Below are positions 1 to 7,448 of a stretch of 8,710 bases of DNA, piece after piece (positions within the stretch are counted from its first letter, which is position 1; the number at the start of each line of letters is the position of its first letter). Position numbers and translations under genes: made by a program. Under the pieces are notes generated by a model, which was given only the letters and a program-made list of their open reading frames with translations, did not search any database and was not told the DNA's origin. Source of the DNA: Defluviicoccus sp. (GTDB lineage Bacteria; Pseudomonadota; Alphaproteobacteria; MPNO01). Where the stretch lies: NCBI GenBank assembly GCA_028820945.1, contig JAPPHW010000035.1, positions 1,612 through 10,321 on the forward strand, read 5' to 3'.

Positions 1-330
1 GATCCTGAACCAGTCCGCGCCCCAGCTCCCCTCCGCGCAGCAGACCGCGTGCTCGTGCCCCATCTCGCGGACCTTGGTGAGCATCGGGGCGGAGAGATAG
101 TCGAAATCGTAGACCGCCTTGACCCAGATCGCCGGCACGCCGGCGCCTCGTGCGGCATCCAGGAGTTCCGCGATGGCGTCGGCGACCGGCACGGAGCCGC
201 TTACGTCCCGGCCCAGCACGGAGTCGATATATCCGCCCGGCGCGCAGAAATCGTTCTGGACGTCGACGACCAGAAGCGCGGTGTGTGCCGGGTCGATCCG
301 TTCGGCGAGGGTATCGAGCAGAGTCTCCAT
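1..330 (-). CDS. Isochorismatase-family cysteine hydrolase, N-terminal part (3' end off window)
   Basis: The reverse strand from an ATG at 328-330 encodes 110 residues starting METLLDTLAERIDP and stays open to the window edge, so the C-terminus is missing. A hydrophobic strand followed by DVQNDF (residues 23-28, ALLVVDVQNDF) is the family hallmark, and D23 is the expected catalytic Asp. GSWGAD near residue 102 matches the GTWGAE-type segment that precedes the catalytic Lys region. The catalytic Lys and Cys would lie beyond base 1, so they cannot be checked. Members hydrolyse amides or enol ethers (nicotinamide, isochorismate, ureido compounds) in the cytoplasm; the substrate here is unknown. 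The start overlaps the stop of the upstream membrane-protein gene as TGATG, so the two are probably translationally coupled. The family call is secure, the specific activity is not. Confidence 0.88.
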   Translation of the reverse strand, partial: METLLDTLAERIDPAHTALLVVDVQNDFCAPGGYIDSVLGRDVSGSVPVADAIAELLDAARGAGVPAIWVKAVYDFDYLSAPMLTKVREMGHEHAVCCAEGSWGADWFRI

Positions 331-791
331 CAGAGGGTCCAGTAGCGCCCGGACGCGCCGATCGCGGCGTTGACCAGACCGATCGCCAGGTTGGTCTTGA
401 CGATCAGCCTGATCCGGTCGAGCGCGGCGGCGGCGGTGGGCGGGTCGCCCGCGGCGAGCGCGGCCTTGAAGCGGCGGTAGGGCACGAACCAGAGATAGAG
501 GAAGATGACGATCATCACCCAGCCCAAGCCCTGCATCAGATGAGCGTGGAGCGGCATCGATCCGAGACCGCCCCACTGGCCCCAGACCATGACATAGCCG
601 GTCACCGGCAGGACGATGACCGAAATCCACACCCAGACGAAGAACCGGGCGAAGACCCGCTGCCAGAGCCCGAGCCGGACCGGTCCGTCGAGCGGACCCG
701 CCGCGGGACGGAGATACCAATAGGCGAACCCCATCCCGCCGACCCATACGATCGCCGCGAGCGCGTGCAAAGCGACTGAAAGAGCGAGCAC
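330..791 (-). CDS. CopD-family integral membrane protein
   Basis: This gene encodes 153 residues with four likely membrane helices, at about residues 5-27, 50-70, 84-103 and 131-149. The first helix (ALHALAAIVWVGGMGFA) has the His-plus-WVGG pattern of CopD-like membrane proteins, and further histidines (H82 and H84, in HAHLMQG) sit at the mouth of helix 3. Such histidines may bind copper or haem in this family; that is an analogy, not shown here. The start codon is GTG at 789-791, preceded at a 5-nt gap by a good Shine-Dalgarno (GGGAGG). It is the first gene of a minus-strand pair, and its TGA shares one base with the next ATG. It is shorter than classical CopD and resembles the small stand-alone CopD-domain proteins common in proteobacteria. 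A role in copper transport is unproven, and another small four-helix membrane family remains possible. Confidence 0.75.
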   Translation of the reverse strand: MLALSVALHALAAIVWVGGMGFAYWYLRPAAGPLDGPVRLGLWQRVFARFFVWVWISVIVLPVTGYVMVWGQWGGLGSMPLHAHLMQGLGWVMIVIFLYLWFVPYRRFKAALAAGDPPTAAAALDRIRLIVKTNLAIGLVNAAIGASGRYWTL

Positions 792-919
792 CTTATCCTC
801 CCGCGGTTTGCGGCCGTCCCGTACGGGCGAGGCTTGATCGCCCCATGGCCTTCAACTACCGTGCGCCGGCCGTTCGCCCGGCCCCTCGTCACATACCGAA
901 AACAGCGACTCTTGCGTCC
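792..919. promoter_or_regulatory. Divergent intergenic region
   Basis: This stretch separates the minus-strand CopD/hydrolase pair from the plus-strand MoxR/VWA pair and should carry promoters in both directions. It contains a perfect 10-base palindrome, CCCGTACGGG (818-827), which could be an operator, and a short GC-rich inverted repeat GGCCG/CGGCC (868-872 with 879-883). I cannot pick out convincing -35/-10 boxes. If the MoxR gene used the upstream ATG at 845, the right half would be coding; the protein family argues against that. Confidence 0.4.
797..802 (-). promoter_or_regulatory. Ribosome binding site of the CopD-like gene
   Basis: Reads GGGAGG on the minus strand, 5 nt before a GTG start, and supports that non-ATG start. 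The 11-base context GGGAGGATAAG is identical to that before the TAXI receptor gene at 5396-5406. Confidence 0.7.
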
Positions 920-1759
<840 letters not shown>

Positions 1760-1771
1760 CGCGGCCCTTCG

Positions 1772-2971
1772 GTGTTCGTCGACTTCTTCTTCCAGCTTCG
1801 CCAGGCAAGCGTTCCGGTCACCATCCGGGAATACCTGATGATGCTGGAGGGCCTGTCCCGGGGCGCGAGCGACAATGACGTGGACGGGTTCTACCACCTC
1901 GCGCGCGCGGCGATGGTGAAGGACGAGAAGTACTACGACGCCTACGACAAGGTGTTCGACAATTTCTTCTCGGGCGCCATGCACGATACCGACGACCTGT
2001 TCGCCAAGGTCATCCCGGAAGACTGGCTGCGCGCGCTCGCCGAACGCACATTCGATCCGGAAGAGCTCGCGAAGCTCGACAAGATGAGCTTCGAGGAGCT
2101 GATGGAGGAGCTCGCCAAGCGGCTTCAGGAGCAGCGCGGCCGTCACCAGGGCGGCAATCGCTGGATCGGCACCGGCGGCACCTCGCCGTTCGGCAATAGC
2201 GGCACGAACCCGGCGGGCGTCAGGATCGGCGGCGAAGGGGGCGGCAAGAGCGCGACAAAGGTCTGGGAAAAGCGCGAGTTCCGCGGCCTCGCCGACGATG
2301 TCGAGATCGGCACCCGCAACATCAAGCTGGCCTTGCGCCGCTTGCGGAAATTCGTGCGCGACGGCGCCGAGGACGAGTTCGATCTCGACGGCACGATCCG
2401 CGCGACGGCGGAGAATGCCGGCTATCTCGACATCAAGATGGTGCCCGAGCGCAAGAACCGGGTGAAGGTGCTGCTGTTCCTCGACATCGGCGGTTCGATG
2501 GACAGCCACATCAGGGTGTCGGAGGAGCTCTTCTCCGCGGCTCGAGGCGAGCTCAAGCACCTCGAATACTTCTATTTCCACAACTTCCTTTACGAGCGCG
2601 TCTGGCGGCAGGACCGGCGGGGCTACAACGAGTGGACCCCGACCTGGGACGTGCTCAATACCTACGCGCCCGACTACAAGACGATCTTCGTGGGCGACGC
2701 GACCATGAGCCCCTACGAGATCACCGAGGTGGGCGGCTCGATCGAGCACTGGAACGAGGAATCCGGCGAGGTCTGGCTGCGCCGTATGCTGGCGTTCTAC
2801 CCCGATGCCGTCTGGATCAACCCGGTGCCGCAGGACCGCTGGATGTCGACGCCGTCCCTGCGGATGACCTACCAGCTCATGTCCGGGCGGATGTACCCGC
2901 TGACCCTCGAAGGGCTCGACGAAGCGATGTCCGTCCTGCGCAAGGGCGGTCCCGCGCTGGCGAAGCATTAG
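1772..2971 (+). CDS. CoxE-like VWA domain-containing protein
   Basis: Encodes 399 residues from a GTG at 1772. The N-terminus (FVDFFFQLRQASVPVTIREYL) is characteristic of CoxE-like proteins and fixes this start despite a weak ribosome binding site. The region at about 130-165 is Gly/Ser-rich and low-complexity, probably a flexible linker. The C-terminal VWA domain holds a MIDAS-like motif LFLDIGGSMD (D238, G240, S242), the Gly-containing form typical of this family rather than strict DxSxS, and a later VGDATMSPYE segment (307-315). These proteins partner MoxR ATPases; CoxE/CoxD of CO dehydrogenase maturation is the known example. No coxSML genes are present in the window, so the target complex is unknown. 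The TAG stop overlaps the TAA stop of the convergent amidase gene. Confidence 0.92.
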   Translation: MFVDFFFQLRQASVPVTIREYLMMLEGLSRGASDNDVDGFYHLARAAMVKDEKYYDAYDKVFDNFFSGAMHDTDDLFAKVIPEDWLRALAERTFDPEELAKLDKMSFEELMEELAKRLQEQRGRHQGGNRWIGTGGTSPFGNSGTNPAGVRIGGEGGGKSATKVWEKREFRGLADDVEIGTRNIKLALRRLRKFVRDGAEDEFDLDGTIRATAENAGYLDIKMVPERKNRVKVLLFLDIGGSMDSHIRVSEELFSAARGELKHLEYFYFHNFLYERVWRQDRRGYNEWTPTWDVLNTYAPDYKTIFVGDATMSPYEITEVGGSIEHWNEESGEVWLRRMLAFYPDAVWINPVPQDRWMSTPSLRMTYQLMSGRMYPLTLEGLDEAMSVLRKGGPALAKH

Positions 2972-4359
2972 CCCGCGGGAGTATCGATCCCGCGTGCCGC
3001 GTGGACGAGCCAGTGAGCGTTCGCGACGATGCGCCGGTCCTCGCGGAAATAGCCCATCAGCTGGATCCCGAGCGGCATGCCTCCGACGGAGATCAGCGGC
3101 AGGTTCAGTGCCGGGCAGCCGGCGACCGAAGACGGCTCTCCGTAGACCATGTCGCCCACCGGCATGCCGGCCGGCGCCGGATCGACCTGGTTGAGGGTGA
3201 TCAATCCGTCGGCCCTGTCTGCGAAGGCCTCGTGCCGCGCGCGGAAGGCGACGCACCATTCCAGGGCCTGCGCGTAGTCCTCCGGCGTCAGTTCCCGACC
3301 GGCCACCACCCGTTCCTGGACGCGCGGACTCAACAGCTCCCAATCGCGGTCGGCATACATCGCGAGCGGCCAGCGCCCTTCGTAGGTCAGCATCAGGGCG
3401 ATGACATCGCGAAGCGTCACGAGGTCCCGCTCGTAGGCCTCGATCTCCGGATCGTCGCCGCGGCAGGCGATTTCGATTCCCGCTTCCGCGAGCGTGCCCA
3501 GATACTCGTCGAAGGCGGCCTTCGTTTCCTCCGTGGTGGCCGCCCAGCCGGCCGTGTCCAGCCGGATCAGACGCCTCGGTTTCTCCGGCCGCGGCAGCGT
3601 AGGCGGACCGGCGAGGCTGGGATGACCCGGATCCCCGCCGGCAATACGCGAGACGCAATGCGACGCGATCCACATATCCGCCAGCGTCCCGGCGATGAAG
3701 CCGACATGGATCAGGCTGGGAGCCGACGGGAAGCCGCCGAGAGAATTGATCGCTCCGTACGAGGCCTTCAGGGTGTAGGCGCCGCAATAGGCCGCGGGCC
3801 GGAGAATGGAACCGCGCACCTGCGAGCCGGTGGCGGCCGGGATCATCCGGGCGCCGACGGCCGCGCCGCTGCCGCTGGACGAACCGCCAGGGGTACGGGT
3901 CTCGTCCCAGGGGTTGCGCGTCGGACCGGGCGTCGCGAAGGCAAACTCGGTGGTGACGGTCTTGCCGACGATCGCGGCGCCCGCCTTACGCAGCGCGTAA
4001 ACGCAGGCGCCGTCCCAGCCCGACGACCAACCCTCGAAGACGGGACTGCCGACCTGCATGGGCATGTCCTCGGTCTCGTGGACATCCTTGATTCCGACCG
4101 GCATCCCGTCGAGTTCGGAGAGCGGTCGCCCGGCCCGGTAGCGTTCGGTGGAGGCGTCCGCCGCCTTGCGGGCACCGTCGAGGTTAAGGGTAACGAACGC
4201 CTTCACCGCGGGTTCGCGCGCCTCGACGGTCTCGATACAACGCTCCAGATAAGCGCGCGGCGTGTCGCTCCCATCGGCGAAGGAGGGGACGGCATCGCTG
4301 AACGAGAGTAGCGTGACGGTCTTCGGATCGTATGTCTCGGTCGATGCGGGATCGCTCAC
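2968..4359 (-). CDS. Amidase-signature-family hydrolase
   Basis: Encodes 463 residues from a GTG (4357-4359) preceded by a perfect Shine-Dalgarno AAGGAGGT. The amidase signature Ser-cisSer-Lys triad can be placed by motif and spacing: K91 in GMPVGIKD, S160 in TPGGSSSGSGAAVG, and nucleophile S184 in QVRGSILRPAAYCG. The 24-residue gap between the two serines matches characterised members. Length is normal. Family members hydrolyse carboxamides, aryl or acyl amides, ureido compounds, or serve as GatA; GatA is unlikely without gatB/gatC nearby. No signal peptide is seen, so it is probably cytoplasmic. R182, two residues before the nucleophile, sits where many members have Gly or Ala. It is the last gene of the minus-strand TRAP cluster, 66 bases after the receptor gene, which suggests it acts on the imported compound or a metabolite of it. 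Substrate unknown. Confidence 0.92.
   Translation of the reverse strand: MSDPASTETYDPKTVTLLSFSDAVPSFADGSDTPRAYLERCIETVEAREPAVKAFVTLNLDGARKAADASTERYRAGRPLSELDGMPVGIKDVHETEDMPMQVGSPVFEGWSSGWDGACVYALRKAGAAIVGKTVTTEFAFATPGPTRNPWDETRTPGGSSSGSGAAVGARMIPAATGSQVRGSILRPAAYCGAYTLKASYGAINSLGGFPSAPSLIHVGFIAGTLADMWIASHCVSRIAGGDPGHPSLAGPPTLPRPEKPRRLIRLDTAGWAATTEETKAAFDEYLGTLAEAGIEIACRGDDPEIEAYERDLVTLRDVIALMLTYEGRWPLAMYADRDWELLSPRVQERVVAGRELTPEDYAQALEWCVAFRARHEAFADRADGLITLNQVDPAPAGMPVGDMVYGEPSSVAGCPALNLPLISVGGMPLGIQLMGYFREDRRIVANAHWLVHAARGIDTPAG
2974..2994. other. Inverted repeat just beyond the VWA stop codon
   Basis: A perfect 7-bp stem CGCGGGA/TCCCGCG (2974-2980 with 2988-2994) with a 7-base loop begins 3 bases after the VWA gene's TAG and lies inside the last codons of the convergent amidase. 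No T-run follows on the plus strand, so it is not a textbook intrinsic terminator. It could still mark the 3' end of the MoxR/VWA transcript. Confidence 0.35.
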
Positions 4360-4363
4360 CGAT

Positions 4364-4371
4364 ACCTCCTT
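4364..4371 (-). promoter_or_regulatory. Ribosome binding site of the amidase gene
   Basis: Perfect AAGGAGGT on the minus strand, 4 bases before a GTG codon. It decides in favour of the GTG start and predicts efficient independent initiation. Confidence 0.8.
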
Positions 4372-4386
4372 GACGGTGGAAACGGC

Positions 4387-4407
4387 CGGGGCGCATCGAG
4401 CGCCCCG
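4387..4407 (-). other. Intercistronic hairpin between TAXI receptor and amidase
   Basis: A perfect 8-bp inverted repeat, CGGGGCGC/GCGCCCCG (4387-4394 with 4400-4407), has a 5-base loop. In transcription order it lies 18 bases after the receptor stop codon and ahead of the amidase ribosome binding site. No U-run follows, so full intrinsic termination is unlikely. A hairpin directly after a binding-protein gene commonly protects that upstream mRNA segment from 3' exonucleases and lowers expression of downstream genes. That role is inferred here. Confidence 0.55.
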
Positions 4408-4425
4408 ACTGTCCGGGCTGTCGTG

Positions 4426-5394
4426 TCAGTTCTTGGGCGGCCAGAGGCCCACTTCCTTGTAAAACTTGATCGCCCCGGGGTGATAGGGATTCGAGTGCCT
4501 GGCCGCCATTTCCGCGGGTACCATGCGGTTGAACGGTCCGAAAGCCAGCGCGAGCGCTTTCTTGTTGTGGTAGAGCGTCTTGGCGGTCCGATAAACCACC
4601 TCGTCGGACACATGCGCGCCGGTGACGAGGTAGAACTGCACCCGCATCATGGCCGTGGGCTCGACCACGCCGGTATTGGTTTTCTTGGGTGGAACCACGT
4701 TGGGTTCCGCGTAGGGAAGCACGCCGTGCATCCGCTGCGCGCCCTCCAGCGTGACGTCGAAAGAGATATAGCGCCAGCCGTTCTTCATGGTGGCCATCGC
4801 TTTCTTGCCGGCACCCGCGTTCAACGGGATGTAGGCCGTATCCACCTTCCCCTGAACCAACGCATTGATACCCCGGATGAATGTCGGCACCGGGAACCGG
4901 CGAACATCGTCGTAGCTCATCTTCTGGGTGGCGAGTATTCCGCCGGTGATGTAGTGGAAGATGCGGCCGCTGGTGTAGTCGGACGGCACGCGTTTGCCCT
5001 TCAGATCGCCGATCTTGCGGATCGGCGAATCCTTGGGCACCGCGAACGTGCCGTTGATGCGGTACATCACTCCGACATTGCGCAGCCCCTTGTTCGGCCG
5101 GCCTTCGAAGATCGCCGTCCCGTCATAGGCAAAGGCGGTTTCCCCCTGGTTGGCGAATCCGAAGTCCAGCTTCTTGGCGTGGATCAACGGCAGATAGGTC
5201 GACGAGCCGCCATAGGGCGCGACCCGGAACTGGAGCTTGCCCATCTGGGCCATCACCTTGGCCACCGCGGTACCCGAGGCGAAGGCGAGCGATCCCTGCG
5301 GGTTGGTGCCGACGCTGTAGGTCTGTGCGTGGACGGCGGTGCCGGCCGCGACGACGGCAATGCCGGCAACCGTCGCTATCGTGAACTTGCGCAT
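4426..5394 (-). CDS. TAXI-family TRAP transporter solute-binding protein
   Basis: Encodes 322 residues from the ATG at 5392-5394. The N-terminus (MRKFTIATVAGIAVVAAGTA) is a Sec signal peptide with probable cleavage after AVHA (about residue 23), giving a periplasmic protein. The mature part opens with YSVGTNPQGSLAFASGTAVA and then has VAPYGGSSTYLPLI (58-71) and LDFGFANQGE (76-85), the conserved lobe-1 pattern of TAXI receptors. Length is typical. It captures a solute, usually an organic acid or amino acid in characterised cases, and delivers it to the fused permease encoded just upstream. The ligand cannot be predicted. A strong GGGAGG site 6 nt upstream fixes the start; a longer in-frame extension to 5493 would overlap the permease and destroy the signal peptide. 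The gene is probably translationally coupled to the permease through a 13-codon mini-ORF and is followed by a stable hairpin. Confidence 0.95.
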   Translation of the reverse strand: MRKFTIATVAGIAVVAAGTAVHAQTYSVGTNPQGSLAFASGTAVAKVMAQMGKLQFRVAPYGGSSTYLPLIHAKKLDFGFANQGETAFAYDGTAIFEGRPNKGLRNVGVMYRINGTFAVPKDSPIRKIGDLKGKRVPSDYTSGRIFHYITGGILATQKMSYDDVRRFPVPTFIRGINALVQGKVDTAYIPLNAGAGKKAMATMKNGWRYISFDVTLEGAQRMHGVLPYAEPNVVPPKKTNTGVVEPTAMMRVQFYLVTGAHVSDEVVYRTAKTLYHNKKALALAFGPFNRMVPAEMAARHSNPYHPGAIKFYKEVGLWPPKN

Positions 5395-5396
5395 GC

Positions 5397-5438
5397 TTAT
5401 CCTCCCTTGTCGGTTCGGTCTGTAACGCGAAAAGACAT
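5397..5438 (-). CDS. 13-codon mini-ORF bridging permease and receptor genes
   Basis: On the minus strand the permease stop and a new ATG overlap as TGATG. This ATG opens a 13-residue frame, MSFRVTDRTDKGG, ending in TAA two bases before the receptor ATG. GGGAG lies 4 bases before the mini-ORF's ATG, an adequate ribosome binding site. The last two sense codons, GGA GGA, are part of the receptor's own Shine-Dalgarno. A ribosome ending the mini-ORF would therefore stop on top of the receptor start, a plausible coupling or leader-peptide arrangement. Translation is not demonstrated, and the frame may be chance. Confidence 0.35.
   Translation of the reverse strand: MSFRVTDRTDKGG
5401..5406 (-). 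promoter_or_regulatory. Ribosome binding site of the TAXI receptor gene
   Basis: GGGAGG on the minus strand, 6 bases before the ATG at 5394. It selects the signal-peptide-bearing start over the upstream in-frame alternative, and its bases overlap the last two codons of the bridging mini-ORF. Confidence 0.8.
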
Positions 5439-7348
5439 CACTCTCCCGCCACGTCCGGCGGCGCATTCCGGAGCCGTGCGCGGCGGAACGCAAAATGCTC
5501 GTGCCCCAGGATCGCCAGCCCGATCGCGGAACCGGCGATGGCCACGGCGCCTTCGAGCCCCAGGGCGGTGTCCGGCATCATCGCGACCAGACCGACCGCG
5601 CCGAGCGCGAGCCGGCGCCCGACGTCCAGGGGACGGGCGAAATATCCCTCGACGGCGATCGCGACGAGATAGACCCCGACCGTTGCCGTTGCGACGTTGA
5701 TCGCGATCTGCTCCGCCTCGCCCTGCATGATCAGGGTCGGCGAAAGCACGAACAGGAAAGGCACGACATAGGCGACCCAGCCTAGCTTCATCGCCATGAA
5801 TCCGGTCCGCGTCGGGCTTTCCCGGGATAGCGTGGCGGCGGCGAATGCGGCGAGCGCGATCGGCGGAGTGATCATGGACATCATGCCGAAATAAAGGATG
5901 AAGACGTGCGCCGCGAGAGGCAGCACCCCGGCCTCGACGAGCGACGGCGCGACCAGGGCGGCGAGCAGCACGTAGACACCGGTGGTCGGCATCCCCATGC
6001 CGAGCAGGATGCAGATGCCCGCCGCGATCAGAAGCAGCACCGCGAGCTGATCGCCGCCGAGCTCGATCAAAAACAGCGTGAGAGCGAACCCGCCGCCGCT
6101 GAGATTGAGGATGCCGATCACGAAACCCGCGGCCGCCACGATGATGTTGAGCTCCACCATCGCGATGCCGGTATCCCAGAACGTGGCAAAGAACTCCCGG
6201 AGCCGCAGCCGCTTGCCCTTGTAGGGGCGGAGCGCGCCGCCGACGGCGATCGTCGCCGCCGCGTACAGCGCCGCGATTTCCGGTTCGGTGTTGAGCTCGA
6301 ACAAGGCGAAGATCAGCACCGCGAAGGGAACGATGAAGTGCCATCCTTCCTTCAGGACGGTTCGCACTCTCGGAAGCGACTCCGCCGCGGCGGTGATGTT
6401 GTCGCGCGCCGCCACCAGGTCCACCTGCACGAAAACGGCGAAATAGTAGAGAAGCGCCGGGATCAGCCCGGCGACGATCACGTCGGTGTAGGGCAGCTCC
6501 AGGAACTCGGCCATCAGAAACGCCGCCGCGCCCATGATCGGAGGCATGAACTGGCCGCCGGTCGATGCGATCGCCTCGATCGCGCCCGCCTGAACGCCGG
6601 AATAACCCGAGCGCTGCATGAGCGGGATGGTGATGACCCCGGTCGTCGCCACGTTGGAAACCGCGCTGCCGGAGATCGAACCGAACAACGCCGATGCCAC
6701 GACCGAGATCTTCGCCGCGCCGCCGCGCCTGCGCCCCATCGTGGCCATTGCCAGGTCGGTGAAGAATTCGCCGCCGCCGGTCTTGAACAGAAGCTGGCCC
6801 AGGAAAATGAACAGGATCACGATCGTGACCGAGACGCTCAGCGCCGCGCCCAGCAGCGCGCTCGGATCGAAGCCCAGATATATCGGCAGCTCTTCGATCT
6901 CGATCGAGCGGCCGGTCAGCGGTGCCGGCACCAGGTGGCCGACCATCGCATAGACTATGAACCCGAGCACAATGAAGAACAGGAAAAGACCGGCGGTACG
7001 TCTCAGCGCCTCCATGACCAGGATCACGATGACGCTGCCCATTGCCAGCATTTCCGGCGGGCCGAAAGGCTGCTCGCGCAGGAAATAGGCGTACCAGATC
7101 GCGATCGAGAACAGCACCGCCGGCGCGATCAGGGCGATGATCCAATCGTACCAGGGAACGCGCCCGTGCTTGCTCCGGCCCGCGCGGGTCAGGAGAAAAA
7201 CCGTCGTGAGCGTAAGCCCGGCGGCCACCGCCAGGAACTGCTCCTTGTACAGCGCGATACCCAGATAGGACGGTATCTGCAGCGCGAGCAACAGGGAAAA
7301 CAGGGTCATCGCCCCGGCGCACGCGCGCGCGCTGTAAAGAGTCAGCAA
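5438..7348 (-). CDS. TAXI-type TRAP transporter fused permease (4TM/12TM)
   Basis: Encodes 636 residues of strongly hydrophobic inner-membrane protein in which the small DctQ-like and large DctM-like TRAP subunits are joined, as is usual for TAXI systems. Two DctM signature blocks are clear: GSISGSAVSNVATTGVITIP (223-242) with IASTGGQFMPPIMGAAAF (260-277), and LGMGMPTTGVYVLLAA (449-464) with FGMMSMITPPIALAAFAAA (487-505). These form the ion- and substrate-handling re-entrant regions. Transport is ion-coupled secondary uptake, usually Na+-driven, dependent on the receptor encoded next. The start is taken as a TTG at 7346-7348 with GGGGGGA six bases upstream; an ATG 13 codons in is an alternative with no clear ribosome site. 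The stop overlaps a mini-ORF start as TGATG. About 100 bases separate it from the dehydrogenase gene. Confidence 0.94.
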   Translation of the reverse strand: MLTLYSARACAGAMTLFSLLLALQIPSYLGIALYKEQFLAVAAGLTLTTVFLLTRAGRSKHGRVPWYDWIIALIAPAVLFSIAIWYAYFLREQPFGPPEMLAMGSVIVILVMEALRRTAGLFLFFIVLGFIVYAMVGHLVPAPLTGRSIEIEELPIYLGFDPSALLGAALSVSVTIVILFIFLGQLLFKTGGGEFFTDLAMATMGRRRGGAAKISVVASALFGSISGSAVSNVATTGVITIPLMQRSGYSGVQAGAIEAIASTGGQFMPPIMGAAAFLMAEFLELPYTDVIVAGLIPALLYYFAVFVQVDLVAARDNITAAAESLPRVRTVLKEGWHFIVPFAVLIFALFELNTEPEIAALYAAATIAVGGALRPYKGKRLRLREFFATFWDTGIAMVELNIIVAAAGFVIGILNLSGGGFALTLFLIELGGDQLAVLLLIAAGICILLGMGMPTTGVYVLLAALVAPSLVEAGVLPLAAHVFILYFGMMSMITPPIALAAFAAATLSRESPTRTGFMAMKLGWVAYVVPFLFVLSPTLIMQGEAEQIAINVATATVGVYLVAIAVEGYFARPLDVGRRLALGAVGLVAMMPDTALGLEGAVAIAGSAIGLAILGHEHFAFRRARLRNAPPDVAGE

Positions 7349-7448
7349 GCCACGTCCCCCCGCCCTGGGTCCGGGGAAAGCGGCGATCGGGCCGCTGCAG
7401 GAGACCTCAGCCTATCGGAAGGCCCTGGACAAGGCCACTCCCCGCCGT
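7349..7448 (-). promoter_or_regulatory. Intergenic region between dehydrogenase and permease genes
   Basis: These 100 bases hold the permease Shine-Dalgarno (GGGGGGA, 7355-7361) and a 6-bp inverted repeat AGCGGC/GCCGCT (7379-7384 with 7391-7396, 6-base loop). On the minus strand the repeat is followed by TTT only, so termination would be weak. It may be an attenuating or processing hairpin, and an internal promoter for the TRAP genes is possible but not visible. Confidence 0.35.
7355..7361 (-). promoter_or_regulatory. Ribosome binding site of the TRAP permease gene
   Basis: GGGGGGA on the minus strand, 6 bases before the TTG proposed as start. It is the main sequence support for that rare start codon, together with a hydrophobic N-terminus that begins immediately. 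Confidence 0.45.

Noticed and set aside
150..779. Plus-strand open frame opposite the CopD-like gene
   Set aside because: Arg/Pro/Asp-rich shadow translation. The minus strand has a membrane protein with a good ribosome binding site.
845..919. Upstream ATG start for the MoxR ATPase
   Set aside because: The added 25 residues are Pro/Arg-rich and not typical of the family, while the conserved N-terminus begins at 920. The alternative is not fully excluded because neither start has a strong ribosome site.
5395..5493. In-frame N-terminal extension of the TAXI receptor
   Set aside because: It would overlap the permease end, has no supporting ribosome site, and would bury a normal Sec signal peptide that follows a strong GGGAGG site.
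4423..5700. A 425-codon plus-strand open frame opposite the TAXI receptor
   Set aside because: Shadow of the receptor gene. It crosses the receptor-permease junction without any motif or ribosome binding site.
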